NCBI RefSeq assembly: GCF_003609975.1
Contig: NZ_AP018400.1
Coordinates: 1,624,501 to 1,688,500 of the forward strand
Reading direction: 5' to 3'
Length of the DNA stretch: 64,000 nt
Origin: Streptococcus ruminantium
GTDB lineage: Bacteria; Bacillota; Bacilli; Lactobacillales; Streptococcaceae
A program made the position numbers and the translations under genes. Under the pieces are notes generated by a model that was not told the DNA's origin, ran no database searches, and saw only the letters and a program-made list of their open reading frames with translations. Of this stretch, positions 26,675 to 36,600 are shown piece by piece. Each line of letters begins with the position of its first letter. Position 1 is the first letter of the stretch.

Positions 26675-27481
26675 ATGGATATTACACTTATTTCTGCAAT
26701 TCTTGTTGTCATCGTTGCCTTCTTCGCTGGTCTTGAAGGTATCCTTGACGAATTTCAATTCCACCAACCACTTGTTGCTTGTACACTTATCGGTCTTGTG
26801 ACCGGTAATTTGACTGCAGGTATTATGCTTGGTGGTTCTCTACAAATGCTCGCTCTTGGCTGGGCAAACATTGGTGCTGCTGTTGCGCCTGATGCTGCTC
26901 TTGCTTCTGTTGCAGCTGCCATCATCATGGTTAAAGGTGGCGACTTTTCAGATGTAGGTATTAAAGTCGCAACAGCTGCTGCGATTCCTCTTGCAGTAGC
27001 AGGTCTCTTCCTTACTATGATTGTTCGTACAATCTCGGTAGGTCTTGTTCACGGTGCTGACAATGCTGCAAAAGAAGCTAACTTTGCTGCTGTTGAACGC
27101 TACCACTTGTTTGCACTTGTCCTTCAAGGTTTGCGTATCGCTGTTCCTGCTGCTCTTCTTCTAGCAATGCCAGCTGAAGCTGTTCAATCTGTTCTTGAAG
27201 CAATGCCAGAATGGCTCAAAGGCGGTATGGCTGTTGGTGGTGGTATGGTTGTTGCTGTAGGTTATGCTATGGTTATCAACATGATGGCAACTCGTGAAGT
27301 ATGGCCATTCTTCGCCCTTGGTTTCGCCCTTGCTGCCCTCAATCAGCTAACACTTATCGCTCTAGGTGTTATCGGTGTCGCTATTGCCTTCATCTACCTC
27401 AACCTATCTAAACAAGGTGGCTCAGGTAACGGCGGTGCTTCATCTAACGACCCAATCGGCGATATTCTTGAAGACTACTAA
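26675..27481 (+). CDS. manM: Mannose PTS component IIC
   Basis: A 268-residue membrane component forming the sugar channel with IID. The segment GLVTGNLTAGIMLGGSLQMLALGWANIGAA is typical of mannose-type IIC. The gene follows manL by 29 bp with an AAAGGA ribosome site. In streptococci and lactococci the IIC-IID pair is also the receptor for class IIa bacteriocins. Confidence 0.95.
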   Translation: MDITLISAILVVIVAFFAGLEGILDEFQFHQPLVACTLIGLVTGNLTAGIMLGGSLQMLALGWANIGAAVAPDAALASVAAAIIMVKGGDFSDVGIKVATAAAIPLAVAGLFLTMIVRTISVGLVHGADNAAKEANFAAVERYHLFALVLQGLRIAVPAALLLAMPAEAVQSVLEAMPEWLKGGMAVGGGMVVAVGYAMVINMMATREVWPFFALGFALAALNQLTLIALGVIGVAIAFIYLNLSKQGGSGNGGASSNDPIGDILEDY

Positions 27482-27498
27482 GAGAAGGGAGATTTATC

Positions 27499-28410
27499 AT
27501 GTCAGAAAAAATTCAACTTTCCGTAAGCGATCGTAAAAAAGTTTGGTGGCGTTCAACCTTCCTTCAAGGTTCATGGAACTATGAGCGTATGCAAAACTTG
27601 GGTTGGGCCTATGCAATGATCCCAGCTATCAAAAAGTTATACGCTAAAAAAGAAGACCAAGCTGCTGCTCTTGAGCGTCACTTAGAGTTCTTCAATACTC
27701 ACCCATACGTTGCTTCACCAATCCTTGGTGTGACACTTGCCCTTGAAGAAGAGCGCGCAAATGGTGCTGAAATCGATGACACAGCTATTCAAGGGGTGAA
27801 AATCGGTATGATGGGACCTCTTGCTGGTATTGGTGATCCAGTCTTCTGGTTTACAGTACGTCCGATCCTTGGTGCCTTCGGTGCGTCTCTTGCATTGACT
27901 GGTAACATCGTTGGTCCTTTGCTCTTCTTCTTTGGATGGAATGCTATTCGCATGGCCTTCTTGTGGTACACGCAAGAGTTTGGTTACAAAGCTGGTAGCG
28001 AGATTACCAAAGATATGTCTGGTGGTATCCTCCAAGACATCACTAAAGGTGCTTCTATCCTCGGTATGTTCATCCTTGCTGTACTTGTACAACGCTGGGT
28101 ATCAATCAACTTTACTGTTGACCTTCCTAGCAAACAGCTGTCAGAAGGTGCTTATGTCGTTTTCCCAGAAGGTGCTGTAACCGGTGCAGAATTGCAAGGT
28201 ATCCTTGGTAAAGCCCTCAGCGGTCTTAGTCTTCACTCAACAGAAGCACAAACCCTACAAGGTCAGTTGAACGGTTTGATTCCAGGCTTGATGGGACTTC
28301 TTCTCACTTTCCTCTGCATGCACTTGCTTAAGAAGAAAGTGACACCTATCACTATGATTATTGGTCTCTTCATCGTTGGTATTATCGCACGTTTCTTCGG
28401 AATCATGTAA
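27499..28410 (+). CDS. manN: Mannose PTS component IID
   Basis: A 303-residue membrane component. The N-terminus has the typical RSTFLQGSWNYERMQNLGWAYAMIPAIKKLY, and GIGDPVFWFTVRPILGAFGASLA is the family signature. It completes the mannose PTS with ManL and ManM; 17 bp separate it from manM. A strong [17 protein letters not shown] immediately. Confidence 0.95.
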   Translation: MSEKIQLSVSDRKKVWWRSTFLQGSWNYERMQNLGWAYAMIPAIKKLYAKKEDQAAALERHLEFFNTHPYVASPILGVTLALEEERANGAEIDDTAIQGVKIGMMGPLAGIGDPVFWFTVRPILGAFGASLALTGNIVGPLLFFFGWNAIRMAFLWYTQEFGYKAGSEITKDMSGGILQDITKGASILGMFILAVLVQRWVSINFTVDLPSKQLSEGAYVVFPEGAVTGAELQGILGKALSGLSLHSTEAQTLQGQLNGLIPGLMGLLLTFLCMHLLKKKVTPITMIIGLFIVGIIARFFGIM

Positions 28411-28413
28411 TAT

Positions 28414-28437
28414 AAAACCCCGCTCCCGCGGGGTTTT
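28414..28437 (+). [10 protein letters not shown]. [10 protein letters not shown] after manN
   Basis: AAAACCCCGC and GCGGGGTTTT form a perfect 10-bp stem with a TCCC loop, three bases after the manN stop. It sits between manN and the DUF956 gene, so the latter is probably expressed by read-through. Confidence 0.8.
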
Positions 28438-28470
28438 GTGGCATACTAATGAAGTAAAAATGGAGGGAAT

Positions 28471-28842
28471 ATGGCGCAATCACAAAATACAACAGTTGAG
28501 CTACAGGTCACAGGAGCTTTCTACACCGGATTTGGAAGTAAGGTGGGTAAATTTCTGATTGGAGACAAGGCACTAGAGTTCTACCCAGACAGCAATGTGG
28601 AACGTTACGTCCAGATTCCTTGGTCAGAGATAACAAGTATTGGTGCAAATGTAACAGGTAAAACGATTAGTCGTCATTTTGAAATCTCTACTGAGAAAAG
28701 TCGTTTTTTATTCGCTTCCAAAGACTCTGGAAAGATTCTCAAAGTAGCTCGCAACCATATCGGAAACGACAGAGTAGTCAAACTCCCTACTCTCATCCAA
28801 ACAATTAGCAAAAAACTTTCAAATCTATTTGCCAAAAAATAG
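28471..28842 (+). CDS. manO: DUF956 family protein (ManO-like)
   Basis: A 123-residue cytoplasmic DUF956 protein, the usual fourth gene of streptococcal and lactobacillal mannose PTS operons. The PH-like core includes KVGKFLIGDKALEFYPDSN and IPWSEITSIGANV. Function is not firmly known. AATGGAGGGAAT precedes the start. The serS promoter -35 lies inside the last codons. Confidence 0.88.
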   Translation: MAQSQNTTVELQVTGAFYTGFGSKVGKFLIGDKALEFYPDSNVERYVQIPWSEITSIGANVTGKTISRHFEISTEKSRFLFASKDSGKILKVARNHIGNDRVVKLPTLIQTISKKLSNLFAKK

Positions 28843-28857
28843 AAAATCAAGTATAAT
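28829..28857 (+). promoter_or_regulatory. Promoter of the serS leader
   Basis: TTGCCA (28829-28834), 17 bp, TATAAT (28852-28857). The -35 lies within the 3' end of the DUF956 gene. Confidence 0.7.
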
Positions 28858-28863
28858 AAGACA

Positions 28864-29040
28864 AACGGATAAGTAGTTAGTCCAACTTTTCAGAGAGTCT
28901 GTGGGTGCTGCGAGCAGATAAGGGAAGCTGATGAAATTCTACCGTTGTAATAAAACTGAATACTTAAAAGTGCACACATGTGAAGCTGGATGGAACCGCG
29001 GTGAAAGTCGCTCCAGCAGGGTATCATGTGTGTATTTTAT
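28864..29040 (+). promoter_or_regulatory. T-box riboswitch leader of serS
   Basis: The T-box core TGGATGGAACCGCGG is at about 28987-29001. Upstream are GGGTGCTGCGAGCAGATAAG-type stem-I elements and a GAAATTCTACCG loop that could present a UCU serine specifier. Downstream, ACACATG (about 28974) and CATGTGT (about 29024) close a [17 protein letters not shown] with TATTTTATTTT. Uncharged tRNA-Ser would be the ligand; this follows from the serS gene below it. Confidence 0.88.
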
Positions 29041-29203
29041 TTTAAAAAAATAGAAAGGAGAGTTCAGTTTTTCCACATCAAAATTTGTGGTGAAATTGGA
29101 CTTGGGCTAACTCCTCAAAAAAATATAGACTACCTTGTATGCAGGTACACTGTCTTGGTCTTCTATTTTTCAGTCGGATTTTATGCCCTCGGTATCTTGT
29201 ATT
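29041..29203 (+). other. Long serS leader between T-box and start codon
   Basis: 160 bases separate the T-box [14 protein letters not shown] the serS ATG. A ribosome-site-like AAAGGAGAG is at about 29053, but no start codon is placed suitably after it. No peptide or hairpin in the stretch is convincing. Confidence 0.4.
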
Positions 29204-30478
29204 ATGCTAGATGTTAAACGTATTCGTGCTGACTTTGATGCTATTGCAGCCAAATTAGCTACTCGCGGTGTCTCTGCTGAGACCTTGACTGAAATCAAGG
29301 AATTAGATGCTAAACGTCGTCAAATTTTAATAGTTGTTGAGGAATTAAAAGCAAAACGTAACACTGTTTCTGCTGAGATTGCTCAGGCAAAACGTAACAA
29401 GGAAAATGCAGACGATAAGATTGCGGCCATGCAAAAATTATCTGCTGATGTGAAAAACTTAGATGCAGAACTCTTTGAAATTGATGAAAAATTGAACGTC
29501 ATCCTAGCGCATCTTCCAAATACACCTCATGATTCTGTTCCGAGCGGCGCTGATGAAGAGGAAAACGTAGAGGTTCGTCGTTGGGGCACACCACGTGAGT
29601 TCACTTTTGAACCCAAAGCTCACTGGGATTTAGGAGAAGACCTAAAAATACTGGACTGGGAGCGGGGAGCAAAAGTTACTGGCGCTCGTTTTCTCTTCTA
29701 TAAAGGGTTGGGCGCTCGCTTGGAACGTGCTCTTTACAACTTTATGTTAGATGAACATATCGCAGAAGGCTATCAGGAAGTCATCACGCCTTACATAGTT
29801 AATCAAGACTCTATGTTCGGTACAGGTCAATATCCCAAGTTTAAGGAAGATACTTTTGAGTTGACTGACACTCCATTTGTCCTTATTCCAACTGCAGAAG
29901 TTCCTTTGACCAACTACTACCGCAACGAGATTTTAGATGAAAGTGATCTACCTGTATACTTTACAGCTATGAGTCCGTCTTTCCGTTCTGAAGCTGGTTC
30001 TGCCGGTCGCGATACTCGCGGTCTGATTCGACTGCACCAATTCCACAAGGTTGAAATGGTAAAATTTGCAACGCCAGAGCAGTCTTATGATGAACTAGAA
30101 AAGATGACAGCAAACGCAGAAAATATCCTTCAAAAACTTGGTCTTCCATGCCGTGTTTTAGCTCTTTGTACGGGCGATATGGGCTTCTCTGCTGCTAAAA
30201 CCTACGACTTGGAAGTCTGGCTTCCTGCTCAAAATACTTACCGTGAAATCTCAAGCTGTTCTAACACAGAAGATTTTCAAGCTCGGCGTGCTCAGATTCG
30301 CTACCGCGCTGCCGCAGATGGCAAAGTCAAATTGCTGCACACTCTCAACGGTTCTGGTCTTGCAGTTGGTCGTACCGTTGCTGCAATCCTTGAAAACTAT
30401 CAAAATGAAGATGGTTCTGTAACCATTCCAGAAGTACTCCGTCCGTACATGGGCGGTGTGGAAGTTATTAAGCCATAG
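29204..30478 (+). CDS. serS: Seryl-tRNA synthetase
   Basis: A 424-residue class II synthetase. The N-terminal coiled-coil tRNA-binding arm covers about residues 25-105. Motif 2 is in [26 protein letters not shown] and motif 3 in [29 protein letters not shown] is the serine-site signature. The start ATG 29204 ([11 protein letters not shown]) matches homologues. No Shine-Dalgarno sequence is visible before it; the frame also continues upstream to 29135. Confidence 0.96.
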   Translation: MLDVKRIRADFDAIAAKLATRGVSAETLTEIKELDAKRRQILIVVEELKAKRNTVSAEIAQAKRNKENADDKIAAMQKLSADVKNLDAELFEIDEKLNVILAHLPNTPHDSVPSGADEEENVEVRRWGTPREFTFEPKAHWDLGEDLKILDWERGAKVTGARFLFYKGLGARLERALYNFMLDEHIAEGYQEVITPYIVNQDSMFGTGQYPKFKEDTFELTDTPFVLIPTAEVPLTNYYRNEILDESDLPVYFTAMSPSFRSEAGSAGRDTRGLIRLHQFHKVEMVKFATPEQSYDELEKMTANAENILQKLGLPCRVLALCTGDMGFSAAKTYDLEVWLPAQNTYREISSCSNTEDFQARRAQIRYRAAADGKVKLLHTLNGSGLAVGRTVAAILENYQNEDGSVTIPEVLRPYMGGVEVIKP

Positions 30479-30490
30479 GAGTGAGAAATT

Positions 30491-30706
30491 ATGCAAAAGA
30501 AATGGTATAAGGATAAAAGTCGTAAGGAAATTGCTGGTGTTATCGCTGGACTGTATGACTACTTTGAACTATATGAAAACTATGGTTGGAAGCTAGAAAA
30601 CGTTCGATTGGTTGTCGTCATTTTGGCCATTGTAACCAATTTGCCTTTTCTGACTGCCTATATCATTCTAGCAATACTCTTACCAGATAAATCAGAATTA
30701 AACTAA
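30491..30706 (+). CDS. PspC domain protein
   Basis: A 71-residue PspC-family membrane protein. The motif DKSRKEIAGVIAGLYDYF is followed by one membrane segment (VRLVVVILAIVTNLPFLTAYIILAILL). In other bacteria PspC proteins sense or counter envelope stress; the role of this short streptococcal form is unknown. It lies 12 bp after serS with an AGGAGTGAG ribosome site, so it shares the serS T-box transcript. Confidence 0.85.
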   Translation: MQKKWYKDKSRKEIAGVIAGLYDYFELYENYGWKLENVRLVVVILAIVTNLPFLTAYIILAILLPDKSELN

Positions 30707-30712
30707 AATAAA

Positions 30713-30755
30713 GGACGATTCCATTGGTGCAATTGACCAACAAAATCGTCTTTTT
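30713..30755 (+). [10 protein letters not shown]. [10 protein letters not shown] after the PspC gene
   Basis: GACGATT/AATCGTC with a nested TTGGT/ACCAA stem, ending in TTTTT. It ends the serS operon. Confidence 0.75.
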
Positions 30756-30773
30756 CTATTCCCCAAAAACACC

Positions 30774-31238
30774 CTACTCCGAAAACTGTTTCTCCATATA
30801 GACCATACCCATGCCTTCTCGTTCAGGCTCTGTTTTGATGGCCTTGTAGCCGAGATTTTCATAGAAAGCGACTAATCTTGCTTCCTGCAAGACCGTACAC
30901 AGCACCTAACGTTTTACTGTCGGATAAAGGTCCTCTAATTCTAACATAGCCTTGTGACAAAAAACTCTTCTTCTGTAGGCTGGATCAATTCCAATCAGTC
31001 CCATCTAGCCCCGCTCGGCATGTTCAGCGACTGTTGTTCGCGCTAATCCAACTGTTCTCCCTTCTTCAACAACCTTGTAATACTTGCAATTTGGTCGTGC
31101 AAAACGCAACTGGAAACAATCCAGACTTTCGATGGCAGGATTGTATTGGTCCCGATAGGTTTCATACAGGGCCCCAAAGACACGGTGTTGAATGGACAAT
31201 AACTCTTCTGCATCTGATACAGTTGCCGCTACTAACAT
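30774..31238 (-). pseudogene. GNAT acetyltransferase pseudogene with two in-frame TAG codons
   Basis: One frame of 155 codons runs from ATG (31238) to TAG (30774-30776) without a frameshift. It is interrupted only by TAG at 31005-31007 (after AEHAERG) and TAG at 30906-30908 (after YPTVKR). It reads as a GNAT acetyltransferase: a central strand GRTVGLARTTV, the acetyl-CoA-loop region GIDPAYRRRVF, then VAFYENLGYKAIKTEPEREGMGMVYMEKQ. The loop lacks the usual Q/R-x-x-G-x-G/A glycines. It lies between the convergent serS operon and accA. Confidence 0.8.
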
Positions 31239-31283
31239 AATAGCCCCCCTAAAAGCTATTCTATCTATTGTATCAAATCTAGC

Positions 31284-31308
31284 AAAAAACACTAGGCAAT
31301 ATCCTAGT
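31284..31308 (-). [10 protein letters not shown]. [10 protein letters not shown] of the fatty-acid cluster
   Basis: ACTAGG and CCTAGT (31291-31296 and 31303-31308) pair with a 6-base loop, followed on the minus strand by GTTTTTT. The stem includes the accA stop codon, an unusually tight placement. Confidence 0.65.
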
Positions 31309-32077
31309 ATTTTCTAAATCTTTGATAACGATTTTCCAATAATTGCTCTAATGGTAGGGTTTGTAGGTGAGCCAACTGACTCAGCAGATGTTTCTTGATG
31401 TCTGCCAAGACTTCCTTAACAGCTCTGCCATTTTCCTGAATTACCCGATCAACTACTTGGAGTTTCTCTAGTTCGTAGGAAGTGATTTTCATAAGTTCAG
31501 CAGCTTCCATAGCTCGATTGCCATCTTTCCATAGAATAGAGGCGAAACCTTCGGGACTAAGAACCGCGTACATCGAATTTTCTAACATCCAGACCTGATC
31601 AGCTACTGCCAAAGCAAGGGCTCCTCCTGAGCCACCTTCTCCAATGATAATAGCAATGATAGGCACCTTGAGATCACTCATTTCCATGAGATTACGAGCG
31701 ATGGCTTCACCTTGTCCACGCTCCTCTGCACCCACACCTGGATAGGCTCCCGCAGTATTGATAAAGGTAATAACAGGACGACCAAACTTTTCTGCCTGCT
31801 TCATGAGGCGAAGCGCCTTTCGATAACCTTCCGGATGAGGTTGACCAAAATTTCTTTTGAGATTTTCTTGCAGGTTCTTCCCTTTTTGGATACCGATGAC
31901 CGTCACTGGCTGGCCTTCTAAAAAACCGACACCACCAACAATCGCTCCATCATCACGAAAATTGCGATCACCATGCAGCTCCATGAAATCATCAAATAAT
32001 TGCGTGGCATAGTCTAAAGTTGTCAAGCGAGCCTGATCTCTTGCCAAGCGTATCATGCGTGCGACATCACTAGTCAT
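31304..32077 (-). CDS. accA: Acetyl-CoA carboxylase carboxyltransferase subunit alpha
   Basis: A 257-residue alpha subunit of the carboxyltransferase, which with AccD moves CO2 from carboxybiotin to acetyl-CoA to form malonyl-CoA. Family segments include [40 protein letters not shown] and [32 protein letters not shown]. It is shorter than the E. coli form, as usual in streptococci. Its start overlaps the accD stop by four bases. Confidence 0.96.
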   Translation of the reverse strand: MTSDVARMIRLARDQARLTTLDYATQLFDDFMELHGDRNFRDDGAIVGGVGFLEGQPVTVIGIQKGKNLQENLKRNFGQPHPEGYRKALRLMKQAEKFGRPVITFINTAGAYPGVGAEERGQGEAIARNLMEMSDLKVPIIAIIIGEGGSGGALALAVADQVWMLENSMYAVLSPEGFASILWKDGNRAMEAAELMKITSYELEKLQVVDRVIQENGRAVKEVLADIKKHLLSQLAHLQTLPLEQLLENRYQRFRKY

Positions 32078-32940
32078 TTGCTACCTCCATGAATTCTAAG
32101 CAACTTGCCAATCGTAGTTGGTAAATCCTGACGTTTAACAATAGCATCAACAAAACCATGCGCTTGCAAAAATTCAGCTCGTTGGAAATCATCTGGCAGA
32201 GTTTCTCTGACCGTAGACTCAATCACGCGCCGACCAGCAAAACCAATCAGAGTCTGTGGTTCTGCTAAAATGATGTCTCCCTCCATTGCAAAGCTAGCAG
32301 TCACTCCACCTGTTGTTGGGTCTGTCAAAACAGTTAGGTAAAAAAGACCGGCATTGGAATGACGTTTGACAGCCGCAGAAATTTTTGCCATCTGCATCAA
32401 GCTCATAATCCCTTCCTGCATACGGGCACCACCAGAAGCTGTGAAGAGGACGACTGGAAGCTGCTCTGCGATAGCTAATTCAAAAAGGCGAGTAATCTTT
32501 TCTCCAACCACCGTTCCCATTGAAGCCATGATAAAATTAGAATCCATAATTCCAAGCGCAACCTTTTGTCCTCCAATTCTTGCTAGTCCTGTTAGAACAG
32601 CTTCATCCAGTCCTGTCTTCTCACGGTTTTCAGCTAATTTTTCTAAGTAATTAGGGAAATTCAGTGGATTTGTTGTCTCTATACCTGTAAACAACTCCTC
32701 AAAAGAGCCCTCATCCACTATTAAAGATAGGCGTTCCTGAGCTGTAATCCGAAAATTGTAAGAACAATGATGACAAATCTTCTCCGGTCCCAAATCCTTC
32801 TTATACAAAATGTCCTTACAGGAAGGGCATTTAGAAAAAAGCTCATCTGGCACCTCCGGCTTTGTTTGAACTGCCGTTTCTATCCGTGAACGATTCGGGT
32901 TGATGCGGATATATTTGTCCTTTTTACGAAACAAAGCCAT
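32074..32940 (-). CDS. accD: Acetyl-CoA carboxylase carboxyltransferase subunit beta
   Basis: A 288-residue beta subunit. The N-terminal zinc ribbon shows CPSC and CHHC; the crotonase-like core includes [21 protein letters not shown] and [18 protein letters not shown] chose the second of two adjacent ATGs (32940), six bases after GGAG and matching homologues beginning [11 protein letters not shown]. It is 14 bp after accC and overlaps accA. Confidence 0.96.
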   Translation of the reverse strand: MALFRKKDKYIRINPNRSRIETAVQTKPEVPDELFSKCPSCKDILYKKDLGPEKICHHCSYNFRITAQERLSLIVDEGSFEELFTGIETTNPLNFPNYLEKLAENREKTGLDEAVLTGLARIGGQKVALGIMDSNFIMASMGTVVGEKITRLFELAIAEQLPVVLFTASGGARMQEGIMSLMQMAKISAAVKRHSNAGLFYLTVLTDPTTGGVTASFAMEGDIILAEPQTLIGFAGRRVIESTVRETLPDDFQRAEFLQAHGFVDAIVKRQDLPTTIGKLLRIHGGSK

Positions 32941-32954
32941 CATTTTCTCCTAGT

Positions 32955-34328
32955 TTATTTCTTTAATTCTTCTTGGTAGCGAGGTAAGAATTCCTCCATC
33001 AAATAGGCTGTATCATAATCACCTGCTACCACACGTTTGTCAGAAATCAAATCCAACTGGAAATCCGTATTGGTAACTACACCATCAATTTCCAGCTCAT
33101 ATAGAGCACGCTGCATTTTCATGAGAGCTTCAAAACGATTTTCTCCATGCACAATCACCTTAGCGATCATAGAATCATAGTAAGGTGGAATGGTATAACC
33201 GGGATAAACTGCTGAATCAACACGCAAACCTACTCCTCCACTTGGCAGGTAGAGATTGGAAATTTTTCCCGGACTTGGAGCAAAATGAAAGGCAGGGTTT
33301 TCAGCGTTAATGCGGCATTCCATCGCATGCCCTCTAATCACCACATCTTCCTGACAAACGCTGAGTGCTTGCCCTGCTGCAATCTTGATTTGCTCCTTGA
33401 CAATATCCACACCAGTTACAAACTCTGTTACGGGATGCTCGACCTGCACCCGCGTATTCATTTCCATGAAGTAAAACTCTCCGCTAGTTTCATCCAACAA
33501 AAACTCAATAGTTCCCGCATTTTCATAGCCAACCGACCGAGCTGCTCGAACCGCAGCTTGTCCGATACGCTCCCTCATGGTCTGACCAATAGCAATGGAT
33601 GGCGCTTCTTCTAAGACCTTCTGATTATTGCGCTGTAAGGAGCAATCTCGCTCACCTAAATGAATTACATGACCGTGCTGGTCTGCTAAAATTTGCACCT
33701 CAATATGACGAGCTGGGTAAACCACTCGCTCCATATACATAGCACCATTACCGAAAGCTGCCTTGGCCTCATGAGAAGCAGATTCAAAAGCCGGAACAAG
33801 ATCTTCGGCTTTTTCCACCTTCCGAATCCCTTTTCCCCCTCCTCCTGCTGAAGCCTTAAGCATGACAGGATAGCCAATCTTCTCTGCAATCTCAAGGGCT
33901 TCTTGGCTGGTTAGAACTTCTCCATCCGACCCGGGAATAACAGGCACCTGTGCCTTTATCATTTCCGTACGAGCATTGATTTTATCCCCCATGGTATCCA
34001 TAATATCACTTGACGGGCCGATAAATTTGATTCCCACTTCTTCACAAAGAGTTGCAAATTTGGAATTTTCACTCAAAAATCCAAATCCTGGATGAATAGC
34101 TTGCGCTCCAGTCACAACAGCAGCAGAGATAACAGCCTGCATATTGAGATAGGAATCCACTGAGCGTGCAGGTCCAATACAAACTGCTTCATCCGCCAAC
34201 ATGGTATGAAGAGCTTCCTTATCAGCCTCCGAGTAAACAGCCACAGTAGCAATTCCTAACTCTCTTGCTGCGCGAATAATTCGCACCGCAATTTCACCAC
34301 GATTGGCAATTAAAATCTTTTCAAACAT
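32955..34328 (-). CDS. accC: Acetyl-CoA carboxylase, biotin carboxylase subunit
   Basis: A 457-residue ATP-grasp enzyme that carboxylates the biotin on AccB. The N-terminus FEKILIANRGEIAVRIIRAA, the glycine-rich ATP loop KASAGGGGKGIR, the metal-binding MEMNTRVQVEHPVTE and RDCSLQRNNQKVLEEAPS are all intact. The ribosome site is AAAAAAGGAG. It follows fabZ by about 117 bp. Confidence 0.97.
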   Translation of the reverse strand: MFEKILIANRGEIAVRIIRAARELGIATVAVYSEADKEALHTMLADEAVCIGPARSVDSYLNMQAVISAAVVTGAQAIHPGFGFLSENSKFATLCEEVGIKFIGPSSDIMDTMGDKINARTEMIKAQVPVIPGSDGEVLTSQEALEIAEKIGYPVMLKASAGGGGKGIRKVEKAEDLVPAFESASHEAKAAFGNGAMYMERVVYPARHIEVQILADQHGHVIHLGERDCSLQRNNQKVLEEAPSIAIGQTMRERIGQAAVRAARSVGYENAGTIEFLLDETSGEFYFMEMNTRVQVEHPVTEFVTGVDIVKEQIKIAAGQALSVCQEDVVIRGHAMECRINAENPAFHFAPSPGKISNLYLPSGGVGLRVDSAVYPGYTIPPYYDSMIAKVIVHGENRFEALMKMQRALYELEIDGVVTNTDFQLDLISDKRVVAGDYDTAYLMEEFLPRYQEELKK

Positions 34329-34445
34329 GAAACCAAACTCCTTTTTTGAATGGTATAGTCACTTATTTTACTATTCCAAACCAGAAAGTGAGAAAGCTAT
34401 CAAGGTAGGAAATAGCAGACGACAATACCAATGAACCAGCTAGGC

Positions 34446-34868
34446 TTAATCAGCAATAGCAAAGGTCAACGTCCCAGAAGCAGCCAATTTCCCATCTACC
34501 TCTGCTTTAGCCTCAACGACCGCAATCGTTCCACGACGTTTGACAAATTTGGCTGTCATAATCAGTTGATCTCCTGGAACAACTTGTTTTTTAAACTTAA
34601 CCTTGTCCATACCTGCATAGAAAACTAATTTGCCCTTGTTTTCTTCCTTGGACAACTCCAATACCCCCGCTGTCTGTGCCAAAGCCTCCATGATGAGAAC
34701 CCCAGGCATAACAGGATAAGTCGGAAAATGTCCATTAAAAAATGGTTCATTGATGGTTACATTTTTGAGAGCTACAATCTCATCCTCTGATACTTCAAGT
34801 ACCCGATCAACCAAGAGCATAGGATAACGATGAGGAAGTGCTTCTTTTATTTTTAAAATATCAATCAT
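34446..34868 (-). CDS. fabZ: (3R)-hydroxyacyl-ACP dehydratase
   Basis: A 140-residue hot-dog-fold dehydratase. [13 protein letters not shown] is the family start and [21 protein letters not shown] carries the catalytic His and the downstream Glu. It removes water in each elongation cycle. Its start overlaps the accB stop by four bases. Confidence 0.96.
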   Translation of the reverse strand: MIDILKIKEALPHRYPMLLVDRVLEVSEDEIVALKNVTINEPFFNGHFPTYPVMPGVLIMEALAQTAGVLELSKEENKGKLVFYAGMDKVKFKKQVVPGDQLIMTAKFVKRRGTIAVVEAKAEVDGKLAASGTLTFAIAD

Positions 34869-35338
34869 TTGATACGTACCAATCCTTGTCCAAATTCAAC
34901 AACATCTTGGTTGGCAACTAGAATTTCTGTTACCACACCATCGCGGTCTGCTGGCACTTCATTCATAACCTTCATCGCTTCGATAATCATAAGTGTCTGA
35001 CCTTTTTTAACCGTATCACCTACTGCTACAAAGGTAGGTTTATCTGGTGCTGGAGACAGATAAGCGACACCAACCAATGGACTTTCAACAACGGTCCCTT
35101 CTGCAGACGGGGCTATATTAGTTTCCATGGCAACCTCTGGAGCATTATTTGTAGTCTGTACTGGTGTCGAAGCTGCCATCACTGGAGCAACAGTAGCTTC
35201 AGCAGTGGGAGTACTTGTTGAAGCTGAAATATGATTTTTACTGAAATACAGATTTTCCTCAGCATTGACATACGAAAATTCACGCAAACTGGATTGATCA
35301 AACTGACTCATCAAGTCTTTGATTTCTGTAATATTCAC
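34865..35338 (-). CDS. accB: Biotin carboxyl carrier protein of acetyl-CoA carboxylase
   Basis: A 157-residue BCCP. The N-terminal [20 protein letters not shown] segment, an Ala/Pro/Thr/Val linker (about residues 40-80) and the biotinyl domain with the biotin Lys in EAMKVMNEV are visible. I chose the GTG at 35338, preceded by GGGAGGGTTAAT and matching the family N-terminus; the frame extends into fabF to 35392. Its start slightly overlaps the fabF stop. Confidence 0.94.
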   Translation of the reverse strand: MNITEIKDLMSQFDQSSLREFSYVNAEENLYFSKNHISASTSTPTAEATVAPVMAASTPVQTTNNAPEVAMETNIAPSAEGTVVESPLVGVAYLSPAPDKPTFVAVGDTVKKGQTLMIIEAMKVMNEVPADRDGVVTEILVANQDVVEFGQGLVRIK

Positions 35339-35339
35339 A

Positions 35340-36575
35340 TTAACCCTCCCAGCGCTTGAAGGCGATAACCGAGTTGTGACCTCCAAAACCAAATGTATTT
35401 GAAAGAGCGTGACGAATTTCTAGCTCACGACCTTGACCATAAACAATATCTGCCTCAATGTCTTCGGACAACTCTGTCGTCCCCGCTGTCTTTGGTATGT
35501 AAGAATGACGCATAGACTCAATCACCGCAACAGCTTCAATAGCACCAGCAGCTCCCAGTAGATGACCTGTAAAGGACTTTGTAGAAGAAACGGGTGTCTT
35601 TGTGCCAAACACTGACACGATTGCCTGACTCTCGCCTTTTTCATTGGCAAGTGTGGAGGTTCCATGCGCATTGATATAATCAATGTCAGATGGTTCAAGA
35701 CCTGCCTCAGATACAGCCAATTTCATCGCTTTGATTGCCCCCAAACCTTCTGGATTAGGAGAAGTCATGTGGTAGGCATCGCAGGTATTTCCATATCCAA
35801 CGATTTCTGCTAGAATAGTTGCCCCACGTGCTTCTGCATGCTCCAGGCTCTCTAGCACCAAGACAGCGGCCCCTTCACCCATGACAAAACCATTGCGTTC
35901 CTTGTCAAATGGGATAGATGCTCGTGTGGAATCTTCTGTCGTAGATAAAGCTGTCAAAGCTTGGAAACCACCGATTGCAAATGGTGTAATGGCTGCTTCT
36001 GCTCCACCCGCTAAAATCACATCTTGGAAACCAAATTTAATTTCCCGGAAAGCCTCACCTATAGCATTATTAGAAGAAGCGCAAGCAGTGATGACGCACT
36101 TACAGATACCGTTTGCACCAACCTGCATAGCAATATTACCAGCAGCCATATTTGGCAGGGCCTTCGGAAGAGCCATGGGACGAATACGTTTTGGTCCCTT
36201 TTCGTTCATCCGCGCAACCTGCTCTTCAATTTCTAAAATACCACCAATACCTGTTGATAAAATAACACCAAAACGATCGCTATCCACAGTTTCTGTATCT
36301 AATTGAGCATTCGTAACCGCTTCTTTTGCTGCATAAAGGGCATAGAGAGAATAGTTATCATAACGGTTGGTATCCTTTTTAACAAAGTATTTATCAAAAG
36401 GGAAGTCCTTCAATTCCGCTGCATTATGCACACTGTATTCACTCGTATCAAATTTGGTAATCTTTCCAATACCAATTTGCCCTGTCTTTAAACTATTCCA
36501 GAACTCGTCTGGGGTGTGACCGATTGGAGACGTCAGACCGTAGCCTGTTACCACTACACGATTTATTTTTGTCAT
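35340..36575 (-). CDS. fabF: Beta-ketoacyl-ACP synthase II
   Basis: A 411-residue condensing enzyme with the Cys-His-His triad: Cys in CVITACASSNNAIGEA, His in NAHGTSTLANEKGE and His in STKSFTGHLLGAAGAIEA. It elongates acyl-ACP with malonyl-ACP. AAAGGATTTGAA precedes the start. A 105-bp repeat element separates it from fabG. Confidence 0.96.
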   Translation of the reverse strand: MTKINRVVVTGYGLTSPIGHTPDEFWNSLKTGQIGIGKITKFDTSEYSVHNAAELKDFPFDKYFVKKDTNRYDNYSLYALYAAKEAVTNAQLDTETVDSDRFGVILSTGIGGILEIEEQVARMNEKGPKRIRPMALPKALPNMAAGNIAMQVGANGICKCVITACASSNNAIGEAFREIKFGFQDVILAGGAEAAITPFAIGGFQALTALSTTEDSTRASIPFDKERNGFVMGEGAAVLVLESLEHAEARGATILAEIVGYGNTCDAYHMTSPNPEGLGAIKAMKLAVSEAGLEPSDIDYINAHGTSTLANEKGESQAIVSVFGTKTPVSSTKSFTGHLLGAAGAIEAVAVIESMRHSYIPKTAGTTELSEDIEADIVYGQGRELEIRHALSNTFGFGGHNSVIAFKRWEG

Positions 36576-36600
36576 TTCAAATCCTTTCTAAGGAAAAACT

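Noticed and set aside
29026..29217. 63-codon frame starting inside the serS T-box [10 protein letters not shown]
   Set aside because: Its ATG lies in the [14 protein letters not shown], it has no ribosome site, and it covers the untranslated leader.
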